Positions 17,641-26,521 of a stretch of DNA of 64,000 nucleotides are shown here, piece after piece. A program made the position numbers and the translations under genes. Below the pieces are notes generated by a model, which was not told where the DNA came from, searched no databases, and was given only the letters and a program-made list of their open reading frames with translations. The stretch comes from Rhizobium jaguaris (GTDB taxonomy: Bacteria; Pseudomonadota; Alphaproteobacteria; Rhizobiales; Rhizobiaceae), in the NCBI RefSeq assembly GCF_003627755.1, contig NZ_CP032695.1:1116001-1180000 (forward strand). The letters are read 5' to 3'. The first letter of the stretch is position 1. Each line of letters starts with the position of its first letter.

Positions 17641-17692
17641 TGCCCACCAACGGAGCGGCACAGTGCGTGCCGGGGAATGGAGAGAACGCACG

Positions 17693-18727
17693 ATGTCCTG
17701 GGATTTCGAGCGCAGTCCAAAGATCGCATTTGTCGGTACCGGCGCGCAGGGCGCGTCGATTGGTGCCGATTTTGCGCTGGCGGGCCTTGATGTAACCTTC
17801 ATCGAGCAGTGGCCGGAGCATGTCGATGCGATGAATGAGCGCGGTATCACAGTGCACCTGCCCATGCGCTCAATTAATGCAAACGTTCGCGCAAAACACC
17901 TTTGCCAAGTGGCAGAACTGCGGGAGCGCTTCGATATCATCTTCCTGGTGGTCAAGGCTTACGATACCCGCTGGACATGCCAGCTCGTCGAGCCGGTTCT
18001 GGCATCCGACGGCCTCGTCGTCGGTGTGCAGAATGGAATGACGCAGCATGCGATCGCTTCAGTCGTTGGCGTCGAGCGCACTGTCGGCGCCGTCTTCGAC
18101 ATGGCGTCGAATATGTTCGTGCCTGGCGTGACAAACCGACAGAACGATCACGACACGTCCTGGTTTGCGCTCGGTGCTCTCGATCCGGCAAATCGGGCGC
18201 GGGTGGAAAGAATCGCGGAGCTGCTGCGGCTGAGTGGCCGCGTCGAGGTTTCGGACGATATCGGTTCCGCCAAGTGGATGAAGCTGGTTGTCAATGCCGC
18301 GCAATTGGTTCCGTCGGCCATCCTGAACCTCCCATTCGCGGAGGCGATCAAGATGCCCGGCATGGCGACGGTGATGCGAACCGCAGGTTATGAGGCGATG
18401 CGCGCGGCGCAGGCCGATGGCGCAAGCATTGTTCCAATCCTCGGCATGGCCCCGACGACGACCAACGATCCGGAACGCTATGTAGACGAGATTTTCGACG
18501 AAGTCCTCAAGACATTCATGATGCCGGATACGCTGACGACCGTCCTCCAGGATTGGCGGAAGAGACGGCGCGCGGAGGTCCTGGATATCAACGGATACGT
18601 CGTCGAGACGCTGAAAAGAGCGGAGCAGGCAGCTCCGATCAACGAACGGATCGTCGAGATCGCCCGCTCGATCGAGCGAGGAAGTCTGGCGGCACAGGCG
18701 TCGAACAGCTCGCTTTTCGCATCATAA
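17693..18727 (+). CDS. Ketopantoate reductase (ApbA/PanE) family protein, copy 1
   Basis: This is a 344-residue protein from ATG 17693 (GGAGAG about 9 bp upstream). The longer open frame to 17573 would run through the promoter and operator. The N-terminal Rossmann motif is FVGTGAQGASIGADFALAG. The family elements FLVVKAYDTRWTCQLVEP and LVVGVQNGMT follow, as does the catalytic region with SAKWMKLVVNAAQLVPSAI (Lys and Asn). It belongs to the 2-dehydropantoate 2-reductase superfamily, but two near-identical copies inside a catabolic operon point to reduction or oxidation of a different 2-keto/2-hydroxy compound. It is not recommended as panE. It forms an operon with copy 2 and the first sugar-type ABC importer. 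Confidence 0.82.
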   Translation: MSWDFERSPKIAFVGTGAQGASIGADFALAGLDVTFIEQWPEHVDAMNERGITVHLPMRSINANVRAKHLCQVAELRERFDIIFLVVKAYDTRWTCQLVEPVLASDGLVVGVQNGMTQHAIASVVGVERTVGAVFDMASNMFVPGVTNRQNDHDTSWFALGALDPANRARVERIAELLRLSGRVEVSDDIGSAKWMKLVVNAAQLVPSAILNLPFAEAIKMPGMATVMRTAGYEAMRAAQADGASIVPILGMAPTTTNDPERYVDEIFDEVLKTFMMPDTLTTVLQDWRKRRRAEVLDINGYVVETLKRAEQAAPINERIVEIARSIERGSLAAQASNSSLFAS

Positions 18728-18826
18728 ATCTCGCCTGCAGGCGGGGTTAGACGGTCCTGGGCGACCGGAATGATTTGCTGAAACAACGCGTGCACGAGCC
18801 GCACGCCACTGGAGAAGGAGAGTTGA

Positions 18827-19888
18827 ATGAGTTGGGATAAGGCGCGCGGCCCGAGAATCGCATTTTTGGGAACAGGCGCTCAGGGCGCGTCCATTGGAGC
18901 CGATTTCGCATTGGCCGGGCTCGACGTCACCTTCATCGAGCAGTGGCCGGACCACGTCATGGCCATCCGCGAAAACGGGATCACCGTGAATCTGCCGACC
19001 CGCACCATCAATGCGAAGGTCCCCGCTCTGCATCTCTGCCAAGTCGCGGAAATCAAGGAGCCTTTCGATATCGTCTTTCTCGTGGTCAAGGCCTACGACA
19101 CCAAATGGGCATGCCAGCTCATCGAGCCCTGCCTGGCTCCAGACGGCCTGATCGTGGGGCTTCAGAACGGCATGACGCATGAGGACATCGCTGACGTCGT
19201 CGGCCGCGAACGGACCATCGGTGCCGTTATCGAAATTGCCTCCAACATGTTCGTTCCCGGCATCACGAACCGGCAAAACGATCATGACACCTCGTGGTTC
19301 GCTCTCGGCGCGTTGGATCCCAAGACGCAGGAGCGAGTTGAAGACGTCGCCGATCTGCTCCGGAATTCCGGCACCGTCGAAGTCATGGAGGATATTCGTT
19401 CCGCGAAATGGATGAAGCTCGTCGTCAATGCCGCCGAACTCATTCCGTCGGCGATTATCAACTTGCCGCTGGCAGACGCTGCGCGTGCACCCGGCATGCT
19501 CGAAGTCATGCGAGCAGCGGGATACGAGGCAATGCAGGCCGCTCTGGCGGATGGCGCCAAGATCGTTCCGATCATCGGCATGCCGCCGGTCACGACCAAC
19601 CATCCGGAGCGCTACGTCGACCAGATCTTCGAGGAGGTGCTGAAGACCTTCTCGCAGGCCGACACATTGACGACGTCCTTGCAGGACTGGCGCAAGGGGC
19701 GCCGCGCTGAGGTGCAGGAAGTCAACGGATGGGTCGTCGACATCCTCGCCGCTCATGGTCAGAAAGCGCCGGTGAACCAGCGCGTTATGGACGTTGCTTA
19801 CGATATCGAGGCTGGCCGGATCGAAGCGCGGCCGGAAAATTCGACCCTGTTGATCGAGACATACCAAGCCGTGGCCGACCGTCGATAA
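18827..19888 (+). CDS. Ketopantoate reductase family protein, copy 2
   Basis: This 353-residue protein starts 99 bp after copy 1, with GAAGGAGAG before the ATG. It aligns with copy 1 over its full length with few gaps (FLGTGAQGASIGADFALAG, FLVVKAYDTKWACQLIEP, SAKWMKLVVNAAELIPSAI), and clearly most positions are identical. The two arose by tandem duplication and have diverged enough to have separate substrates or to form a heteromer. Compared with copy 1 the C-terminus is longer by about nine residues (ETYQAVADRR). The order copy 1, copy 2, binding protein, permease, ATPase, permease implies that they process the cargo of this transporter soon after import; that is inference. Confidence 0.82.
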   Translation: MSWDKARGPRIAFLGTGAQGASIGADFALAGLDVTFIEQWPDHVMAIRENGITVNLPTRTINAKVPALHLCQVAEIKEPFDIVFLVVKAYDTKWACQLIEPCLAPDGLIVGLQNGMTHEDIADVVGRERTIGAVIEIASNMFVPGITNRQNDHDTSWFALGALDPKTQERVEDVADLLRNSGTVEVMEDIRSAKWMKLVVNAAELIPSAIINLPLADAARAPGMLEVMRAAGYEAMQAALADGAKIVPIIGMPPVTTNHPERYVDQIFEEVLKTFSQADTLTTSLQDWRKGRRAEVQEVNGWVVDILAAHGQKAPVNQRVMDVAYDIEAGRIEARPENSTLLIETYQAVADRR

Positions 19889-19944
19889 GTCCCGGCGGCT
19901 GGGCGGCAGGCGAAACATCATTTTAACCTGAGGAGGAGAATGGC

Positions 19945-21051
19945 ATGAAATCGCATCTGAAATTCGGCACCATGGCACGACGGCTCGTGACGTCCGCAGC
20001 TGTCTGCGCGAGCATCGCGCTACCGGCCGCGCATGCGAACGCCGGCGAGGCGAAGGGCGGCAAGCTGATTGTCGGCATCGACGAGACAGCTTCCGAATAC
20101 TGGTCGGAATATCTGCAGGGCGTGAAGGATATCGGCGAGTCGCTCGGCAAGGATCCCGCCGTGCTGACCAGCAATTATCAGGGTGACCAGCTTCTGGCCC
20201 AGCTCGGCGCTACCTATTCGGCCGGCTGCAACCAGTGCGCCCTTGCCACCGACCCGTCATCGAACGCCTTCGTAAAAGCCGTAGTCAACAGGTCGGCCAA
20301 GTCGAAGGTCCATGTCGTCACGATCTGGAACCGCCCCGAGGACATCCATCCCTGGGACACTGATTCTAAATATTGGGTCGCCCACACGTCCTTTGATGGC
20401 GTGATGTCGGGCTATTATCAGGTCATGGCGCTTTGCAAGGCGTTGAACGGCAAGGGCAAGATCGCAGCAATCGAAGGCGTCCCGTCCACCCCGCCGGCCT
20501 ATCAGCGTATCGCCGGCCTGAAGAAGGGCCTGAAGGAATGCCCCGGTCTCGAACTCGTCGACACGCAGGTCGGTGACTGGCAGGAAACAAAGGCGCAGAA
20601 TATTACCCGCACCTGGCTTGCGCGCTACGGGGATCAACTGCAGAGCATCTTCGCTTCCAACGATGCGATGGGCCGCGGCGCCGTCGCCGCCCTGAAGGAA
20701 AAGGGACTGAACGGTAAGGTTCTAGTTACCGGCTCTGATGGTTCGAATATCGGCCTGGAAATGGTCAAGAACGGCGACATGCTGGCGACCGTCTGGAATG
20801 ATCCGGTCCTGCAGGGCGCGGTTTCCATGTCGCTCGCCTATGCGGCGGCTGTCGGCGATATCGATCCGGAAAAGCTGACGCATGCGCAGCGCGACTTCTA
20901 CCTCAAGCAGGATGTCGTGACGAAGGACAACGTCGACAAGTATCTCGACCTCAAGAAGAACGCGCCGAAATACGCCTACGACGAAATCAAGAAAGACTTC
21001 TGGAAGGACTCGGCGGGTCAGATTCCGGAAGGCGCAAACGAGAACAAGTAA
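19945..21051 (+). CDS. Sugar-type ABC transporter substrate-binding protein (transporter 1)
   Basis: This 368-residue exported protein starts after GAGGAGGAG. A signal peptide (basic start, hydrophobic core LVTSAAVCASIALPAA, cleavage around HANAG) precedes KGGKLIVGIDETASEYWSEYLQGV, the first strand and helix of cluster B (ribose/galactose) binding proteins. Other fold elements are QGDQLLAQLGATYSAGCNQCALATDPSS, VHVVTIWNRPEDIHPWD, GKIAAIEGV, IFASNDAMGRGAVAAL and VLVTGSDGSN. The Trp-rich ligand pocket region and two Cys near GCNQC are notable. It would deliver a sugar-like ligand to the permeases encoded next. The ligand cannot be named. Confidence 0.88.
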   Translation: MKSHLKFGTMARRLVTSAAVCASIALPAAHANAGEAKGGKLIVGIDETASEYWSEYLQGVKDIGESLGKDPAVLTSNYQGDQLLAQLGATYSAGCNQCALATDPSSNAFVKAVVNRSAKSKVHVVTIWNRPEDIHPWDTDSKYWVAHTSFDGVMSGYYQVMALCKALNGKGKIAAIEGVPSTPPAYQRIAGLKKGLKECPGLELVDTQVGDWQETKAQNITRTWLARYGDQLQSIFASNDAMGRGAVAALKEKGLNGKVLVTGSDGSNIGLEMVKNGDMLATVWNDPVLQGAVSMSLAYAAAVGDIDPEKLTHAQRDFYLKQDVVTKDNVDKYLDLKKNAPKYAYDEIKKDFWKDSAGQIPEGANENK

Positions 21052-21067
21052 TCGGAAGGAGGGGTCG

Positions 21068-22093
21068 ATGGACGCCGCTACCAGTATGAACTCCAAAACC
21101 GGCGCTCGCTCGCTGACGCTGATTGGCGAGATCCGAAGCAAGTCGTCATGGACTCAGTTTGCGGGACCTATTGTGGCGCTCGTCGTGCTGTCCGTAGGTT
21201 TCCAGCTGGTTAGCGGTAGCTTCTTTACGATCGACAACCTCAAATCCGTGATCGAGGCAGCGGCGGTTCCTGCAATTCTCGCCGCTGCCATAAGCTTTGT
21301 CGTCATCATGGGTTCCATCGACCTCTCGGTGGAAGGCACGATGGCGACGACGAGCATGATCGTTGCCCTCCTGGTCGCAAACAGCGTCAACGGCAACGAC
21401 TACGGCATGGTGGGGTTACTGGCCGCGCTGGCCACCGGCCTCGCCTTCGGTCTCTTCAACGCCGTCCTCAATGCGGTGCTGCAAATGCCCTCCCTGATAG
21501 TGACACTCGGAACCTGGTTCGTCGGGCTGGGCATAGCGGCCGTTCTCTTTCCCCAGCGCGTCCCGCAGATCAACGATCCGCTCATCCTCAACCTGGCCCG
21601 TGTTCGCATCTTTGATCTGAGCCTGGTCGTCTACATCGCGCTCGCCGTGATCATCATCAGCCAACTGGTCCTGAATTTCACGAGACTGGGCCGCATGATC
21701 TACGCGATCGGAGGCGATGAAGGCCTGCTCGTCGCCTCCGGCCTGCGCATCCGATGGGTCAAGATATCGGCCTTTTCCATTTGCGGTCTGCTCGCGGGCA
21801 TGTGCGGCGTCTTGCTGTCAGCGCAGCTCAGTACCGGAAATGCGAATATCGGCAATGGGCTTCTGTTTCCAGCGATCAGCGCCGCGGTTCTTGGAGGCAC
21901 TGTCCTTACCGGCGGACGCGGCGGCGCGGTTCAATCTGCCCTTGGTGCTTTGCTTCTCGAAGTGCTGAACAATGGCCTGATCCAGATCGGAGCCGGTCCC
22001 TACACCCGCCATATCATCAGCGGCGCGGTCATCGTCATCGCGGTCGCCGTTGGCGGCTGGCATCGCCGCAGCAAACTGAGGGTCGTAAAATGA
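21068..22093 (+). CDS. Sugar-type ABC transporter permease (transporter 1, subunit A)
   Basis: This is a 341-residue RbsC-type permease with eight or more membrane helices. Characteristic segments are AISFVVIMGSIDLSVEGTMA, LQMPSLIVTLGTWFVGLG, and the C-terminal FPAISAAVLGGTVLTGGRGGAVQSALGALLLEVLNNGLIQIG. Its TGA overlaps the ATPase start (ATGA). It should form a heterodimer with the second permease at 23662, since both carry the GSIDLSV and GG-(T)-(A/V)-(L/I)-(T/S)-GG blocks and the ATPase gene lies between them. Confidence 0.9.
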   Translation: MDAATSMNSKTGARSLTLIGEIRSKSSWTQFAGPIVALVVLSVGFQLVSGSFFTIDNLKSVIEAAAVPAILAAAISFVVIMGSIDLSVEGTMATTSMIVALLVANSVNGNDYGMVGLLAALATGLAFGLFNAVLNAVLQMPSLIVTLGTWFVGLGIAAVLFPQRVPQINDPLILNLARVRIFDLSLVVYIALAVIIISQLVLNFTRLGRMIYAIGGDEGLLVASGLRIRWVKISAFSICGLLAGMCGVLLSAQLSTGNANIGNGLLFPAISAAVLGGTVLTGGRGGAVQSALGALLLEVLNNGLIQIGAGPYTRHIISGAVIVIAVAVGGWHRRSKLRVVK

Positions 22094-23607
22094 CAGGCTC
22101 GCTCGTTCTCAAAGGTGTCCGCAAGACTTACGGAAGCGTCGTCGCGCTCGAGGGTATCGATCTCGAAATTCCCGCGGGCCAGGTGCTCGGACTGATCGGT
22201 CAAAACGGTTCCGGCAAGTCCACTTTGCTGAAGATATTGGCGGGATTGGCAACACCGGATGAGGGCCAGATTGTCCTCGATGGTCAGCCGATCGTGCTGG
22301 ATTCCGCCGCGGCAGCCGGTCGTTACGGCATCGGCATGGTGCATCAGGAACAGTCGCTGATCCCCAACCTGACCGTCGCGGAAAACATCTTCCTCGACAA
22401 GCCGCATCCGGCCAAGAAGAACGGGCTCTACCGGTGGGGGGCCTTGAACAAGGCCGCGCAGGAGCAACTTCATAAGATCTCGGTCGATCTGCCGACCCGC
22501 GCGCTCGTCGAGGACCTGCGCTTTGCAGAGCGGCAGCAGGTGGAACTCGCCAAGGTGCTCGCGATCGAAGAACTTGTCGACAGGCCGCCGATCATCTTGT
22601 TCGATGAGCCCACATCGGTTTTGACGCCGGACGAGATCAAGCTTCTTTTCAAGCAGATCAACAGATTGCGCGGAAATGCGACGATCGTCTTCGTATCGCA
22701 CCGTCTGGAAGAGGTCCTGGAAATCAGCGACCGCATCGTCGTCATGACCGACGGCCGCAAGGTGGCCGAAAGAGACAGTGGTTCCGTCGATCGCAACGAA
22801 CTTTACGAATTGATGGTGGGCCACCAGCGGGTCGCGGGAGCCAGATCGGACCGGAAGACCGCGGTGCAGGCTTCGGCGCCGGTTCTCAAGATCGAGAGGC
22901 TGAGCAGCGGCCAGCATTTTCGCAATGTCGACTTCGAACTTCGGCGCGGCGAAATCCTGGGTATAGCCGGCGTGCTCGGCTCCGGCGCCGAGGAGGTCTG
23001 CCGGGCGGTCTTTGGCGCCGAACGCGTCGACACGGGAAAGATTGCGATCGAGGGCAGGGCGGTTGCGCCCAGCAGCCCAAGAACGGCCGTTCGCGAAGGC
23101 ATCGGATATCTGCCGGCCGATCGCCGCTCCGAGGGAATGCTTCCGAGCCGGTCTCTGTTCGAGAACGCTGTCCTGACATTCGGCCTTGACTATGGCTGGC
23201 GCTCTTTCGTCGTGAAACGCAGCAAGGAGCGCCCGGTGGCGCTGGAATGGATGAAGCGGCTCAAGGTGAAGATGCATACGCCTTATGCGCCGATATCGAG
23301 CCTCAGCGGCGGCAATCAGCAGAAGACCGTGCTCGCGAAATGGCTCATGGCCAAGAAGCTCAAGTTGCTGCTGCTTGACCATCCAAGCCGCGGGCTCGAT
23401 CCCGGCGCGCGAGACGATCTCTTCGCCGTGATCCGGGAACAGGCCGACAAGGGCCTGTCGATCGTCTTCGTCGGCGACACGATCTCAGAGTTGCTGGAGC
23501 TTTCCGACCGGATCGTCGTGATGCGCGACGGCGAGATCACGGCGCATTTCGACCTGACGGGCGGCGCGATACCCAAGGAAGAGGAAGTCGTCGCAGCCAT
23601 GGTCTGA
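22090..23607 (+). CDS. Sugar-type ABC transporter ATP-binding protein with two NBDs (transporter 1)
   Basis: This is a 505-residue RbsA/MglA-type ATPase from ATG 22090; the open frame upstream belongs to the permease region. NBD1 has Walker A GQNGSGKST (37-45), a degenerate signature (LRFAERQQVELAKVLA) and Walker B IILFDEPTSVL. NBD2 has the degenerate Walker A typical of this family (GVLGSGAEEVC) and an intact signature LSGGNQQKT. Its Walker B, however, reads LLLLDHPSRGLD, with His431 in place of the catalytic Glu. In this two-NBD family the two ATP sites are asymmetric, so hydrolysis may depend on one composite site only. It energises the permeases encoded on either side. Confidence 0.9.
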   Translation: MTGSLVLKGVRKTYGSVVALEGIDLEIPAGQVLGLIGQNGSGKSTLLKILAGLATPDEGQIVLDGQPIVLDSAAAAGRYGIGMVHQEQSLIPNLTVAENIFLDKPHPAKKNGLYRWGALNKAAQEQLHKISVDLPTRALVEDLRFAERQQVELAKVLAIEELVDRPPIILFDEPTSVLTPDEIKLLFKQINRLRGNATIVFVSHRLEEVLEISDRIVVMTDGRKVAERDSGSVDRNELYELMVGHQRVAGARSDRKTAVQASAPVLKIERLSSGQHFRNVDFELRRGEILGIAGVLGSGAEEVCRAVFGAERVDTGKIAIEGRAVAPSSPRTAVREGIGYLPADRRSEGMLPSRSLFENAVLTFGLDYGWRSFVVKRSKERPVALEWMKRLKVKMHTPYAPISSLSGGNQQKTVLAKWLMAKKLKLLLLDHPSRGLDPGARDDLFAVIREQADKGLSIVFVGDTISELLELSDRIVVMRDGEITAHFDLTGGAIPKEEEVVAAMV

Positions 23608-23661
23608 CGCGAGCGGCCTTCCATCTTGCAAACTGAATTTGGAACAAGGGATGAAACGACC

Positions 23662-24642
23662 ATGGGCAACGCACTGGACAGCACATTGATCGCCGCCTTT
23701 CGGGGCTCTCGATCGACCATGTTGCGAGGGCTTGGTCCCTTGCTCGTGCTAATCGCGCTCGTGGCGATCAGCGCCATCATAGCTCCCGGGGTGATCGAGG
23801 CGGACTCGCTCGTCAGCTTTCTGTCGGATGCGGCGCCGATCATAGCGCTGGTCATCGGCGGAACGCTCCCCATTCTGGCCGGTAGCATCGACCTCTCTGT
23901 CGCGGGCGTCGCGTCGCTGACGGGAGTTCTCGTCGTCGTCCTCAATCCGATCTTCGGCCCGTGGACGTCAATTGTCGTCATCCTCATCGCCATGACGTTC
24001 GGCGCGACACAGGGCTTTTTGCATTCATGGCTGCAACTGCCGTCCTTCATCGTCACGCTCGGCACGCTCAGCATGCTTTCGGGCCTTGCGCTCCTGCTAT
24101 CGAACGCCACGGCGGAGCCCATTCCCGACAACGACCTCTTCGTGACCTATCTTTCCGACAGCACCGCCGATATCCCCAATACCGTCATAGCGCTCATTGT
24201 CATTATCGCGGTGCTGGCAAGCCTGCTTCGCTATCTTCGGCTTGGACGCGATATCTATGCGCTTGGGACGGGTGAGAGAGCCGCCATCATGTCCGCCGTC
24301 AACGTCGTCGCCGTGCGGACCATCGTCTTTGCAATTTCGGCAGGTTGCGCAGCGGTCGCAGGCCTCTTCCTGATCTCGATCACGGCGTTCAGCTCGCCGA
24401 CACTCGCCGGCAATTTGCTCCTGCTGTCGATCGTCGGCGTGGTCCTTGGCGGCACGGCGATCTCCGGTGGCGTGGGCGGCCTCTTCCCGGCCGTCGTGGG
24501 AGGGCTGATTACGTCGTGGCTGCGCATTGTGACCGTTATCATCGGTGTCCAGCCGACGGCGCAAAACATCGTCTTCGGCCTGACGGCGTTGGTGGCGGTC
24601 GCGCTAACCACGGACCGGAGCAAGCTCGGCATCATCAAGTAA
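23662..24642 (+). CDS. Sugar-type ABC transporter permease (transporter 1, subunit B)
   Basis: This 326-residue RbsC-type permease is taken from ATG 23662 with AAGGG upstream; a TTG at 23626 would add 12 residues. It has GGTLPILAGSIDLSVAGVASL, LQLPSFIVTLGTLSMLSGLALL and VLGGTAISGGVGGLFPAVVGGLI, all typical of the family, plus a hydrophilic periplasmic insertion (SNATAEPIPDNDLFVTYLSDSTADIPN). It is the second, non-identical permease of the system and the last gene of the operon, converging with the regulator gene 90 bp away. Confidence 0.9.
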   Translation: MGNALDSTLIAAFRGSRSTMLRGLGPLLVLIALVAISAIIAPGVIEADSLVSFLSDAAPIIALVIGGTLPILAGSIDLSVAGVASLTGVLVVVLNPIFGPWTSIVVILIAMTFGATQGFLHSWLQLPSFIVTLGTLSMLSGLALLLSNATAEPIPDNDLFVTYLSDSTADIPNTVIALIVIIAVLASLLRYLRLGRDIYALGTGERAAIMSAVNVVAVRTIVFAISAGCAAVAGLFLISITAFSSPTLAGNLLLLSIVGVVLGGTAISGGVGGLFPAVVGGLITSWLRIVTVIIGVQPTAQNIVFGLTALVAVALTTDRSKLGIIK

Positions 24643-24731
24643 GTTTGTTCGGCTGCGTGATCGGTCAGCGCAGCCGAGCCCAAACGCTTGCAAGCGGCGG
24701 TTCGAACGAGCTGCCGTTCTTGCTATCTATG

Positions 24732-26453
24732 CTAAATGACGTTCTGCCTGGGCCAAGTCCTCTGAACGGATTTGAGGCTGGCTTCGATCTGCGCGGCGGC
24801 ATGTTCAAGAGCAAGCCTGGGCGATTTGTTGCCAAGCAGTGCATCGTGGATTTCTTCGCCAAGAACCTTCTCGATCGTCGTGTATTGTGGGATCTTGGGG
24901 CGCTGCCAGGTATGCAGCAGGTTCTTTTTTGCCAGCTGGTCCACGAAGCGGACGATCGGGGAGCTTGCGGCAGCTTCCGGGTCAGCGCTGACCGAAAAGC
25001 GCGGTGCGACGGGAAATCCGTTCTTCACATGCGCCTTCATCGCTTCCCGGGAAGCCATCCACGCTATTGCGTCCGCGGCAAGTTCCACCCTTTCTTCCGG
25101 TAGATTGGTCGGAATGCAGAAGAGAAAGCCGCCGATTGGCGAGGCACGCGTGCCGCCAGGACCGTAGGGCTGTGGCAGATATTCAACCCGACGCTTCACG
25201 ACGGACTGGACGTCATATTCGAAGCGGGCCGCGCGCATGGTCCAGAAATAGCCGAGGCTCGCTTTGCCCTTCAAAAAGATTGCGAGGGTCTGATCCCAAG
25301 CCAACTCCAGGATTTTCGGCGGCGAGATTTCCATCAGTCTGCGCATATAGTCGAGGGCCGAGAACCCGGCGTCGGACAAGATCGTGCAGCTCAGCTCTTC
25401 CAGATTGGCGCCGTCGAGCGTGAAGCCGGAGCGGGTCTTGCGCAGAGAGATCGCCGGCTGCCCGCAGGCGCCCATGAAAAACAGGAAGCTCGACGCGATC
25501 GGCATGCCCCGCGCGCCGTCCCACACCGCTCCGAACATGCCTTCGTCCGGCGCATGAAACTTGCGGCCGGCATTGATGACGTCGTCGAAGGTCTTGGGAA
25601 AGGATAGGCCGGTGTCGGAAAACAGATCCTTCCTCGCGGCCAGAAGTTCTACGGTGCAGTAGCCCGGAACGCCATAGTCCCGTCCCTCCCAGGTCGCAGA
25701 CGACCAGATGGACGGATGGAAATCCAGCGGATTGATACCGGTCTTTTGGATATATTGATCGATCGGCCTGATAACACCGCTTTCAGCAAATTCTCCGAGC
25801 CAGGGCATGTTGATGGCAATGACGTCGTAGTCGGAAAGCGGTTTGGCACCGTTTTCGCGCGCGCGCAGATAAAGATCGGGAAGCGGCAGAAGGTCGAAAT
25901 TCTTTCGAGACGCGAGGTTGTTGCGAAAGTCGGCCCACATGTTCCGCATCGCAGAGAAGTAATTGTCGTCGTTCAGCAGAAAGCGAAGCTCGATCTGCGA
26001 TTCGGCACGCTTCTGGACAAGCCTCATCGGTGGAATGATCTGCGAGCCGAGGGGCGTGCCCCCGAAGTAATACTCGTCTTCCTCCTCACCGGCACGCAGC
26101 CCCAATGTCTGCGCGAGGAGCGATTTCGTCTTGCGGGCATAGATCTCGAACGACCGAAGCAGTTGCTCGCTCGGCTGCAGCGCGAAGCTCTTGCCTGTCG
26201 AACTCTTGGCGACTTTGAGAATATAGCCGCTGTCGATCAGACGGTTGATCAGTCTCATCGAGGTCGCGTAGGGAAGGCCGGATTCCTGTCCGAGCGTCGA
26301 GATCGAGACGGTCTGGCTCTGTATGTGCGATTTGATCAGGAAGGTGACGATCAACCAGATCGCATCGTCATCGGCCGCCTCGACAACCTCCCTGAATGGG
26401 CGGCGCGTTTTCTCGATGAAATCGATGACGCGCAGCATTTCGTATTCGTTCAC
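24732..26453 (-). CDS. Winged-HTH regulator fused to a cytosolic solute-binding-protein domain
   Basis: This 573-residue protein starts at GTG 26453, with GGGAGG 5 bp upstream. Residues 30-95 form an IclR/MarR-like winged helix: a first helix AIWLIVTFLI, the helix-turn-helix ISTLGQESGLPYATSMRLINRLIDSGYILK split over 51-80, and a wing VAKSSTGKSFAL. A linker (100-150) leads into about 390 residues of a type 1 extracellular solute-binding fold. Markers are YDVIAINMPWLGEFAESGVIRPID (209-232), GRDYGVPGYCTVELLAARKDLF, SFPKTFDDVINAGRKF and SPIGGFLFCIPTNLP, as in multiple-sugar binding proteins. No signal peptide or membrane helix exists, so the binding domain is cytoplasmic and should sense a ligand rather than deliver it. 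It lies 68 bp downstream of, and in line with, the 26522-27448 gene. It is the prime candidate to bind the 17-bp element found three times in the island. Confidence 0.8.
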   Translation of the reverse strand: MNEYEMLRVIDFIEKTRRPFREVVEAADDDAIWLIVTFLIKSHIQSQTVSISTLGQESGLPYATSMRLINRLIDSGYILKVAKSSTGKSFALQPSEQLLRSFEIYARKTKSLLAQTLGLRAGEEEDEYYFGGTPLGSQIIPPMRLVQKRAESQIELRFLLNDDNYFSAMRNMWADFRNNLASRKNFDLLPLPDLYLRARENGAKPLSDYDVIAINMPWLGEFAESGVIRPIDQYIQKTGINPLDFHPSIWSSATWEGRDYGVPGYCTVELLAARKDLFSDTGLSFPKTFDDVINAGRKFHAPDEGMFGAVWDGARGMPIASSFLFFMGACGQPAISLRKTRSGFTLDGANLEELSCTILSDAGFSALDYMRRLMEISPPKILELAWDQTLAIFLKGKASLGYFWTMRAARFEYDVQSVVKRRVEYLPQPYGPGGTRASPIGGFLFCIPTNLPEERVELAADAIAWMASREAMKAHVKNGFPVAPRFSVSADPEAAASSPIVRFVDQLAKKNLLHTWQRPKIPQYTTIEKVLGEEIHDALLGNKSPRLALEHAAAQIEASLKSVQRTWPRQNVI

Positions 26454-26521
26454 GTCGGCCTCCCAACCGTCGCGCTGTGGCCAATCACACTAGCCGGCAA
26501 ATTTTTCTTTCGCTAGCTCGC

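Noticed and set aside
24682..24697. CAAACGCTTGCAAGCGG near the end of transporter 1 as another LacI site
   Set aside because: It lies between convergent genes, not at a promoter, and its best palindrome (CGCTTG/CAAGCG) differs from the operator; it is more likely a chance palindrome or part of a weak terminator.
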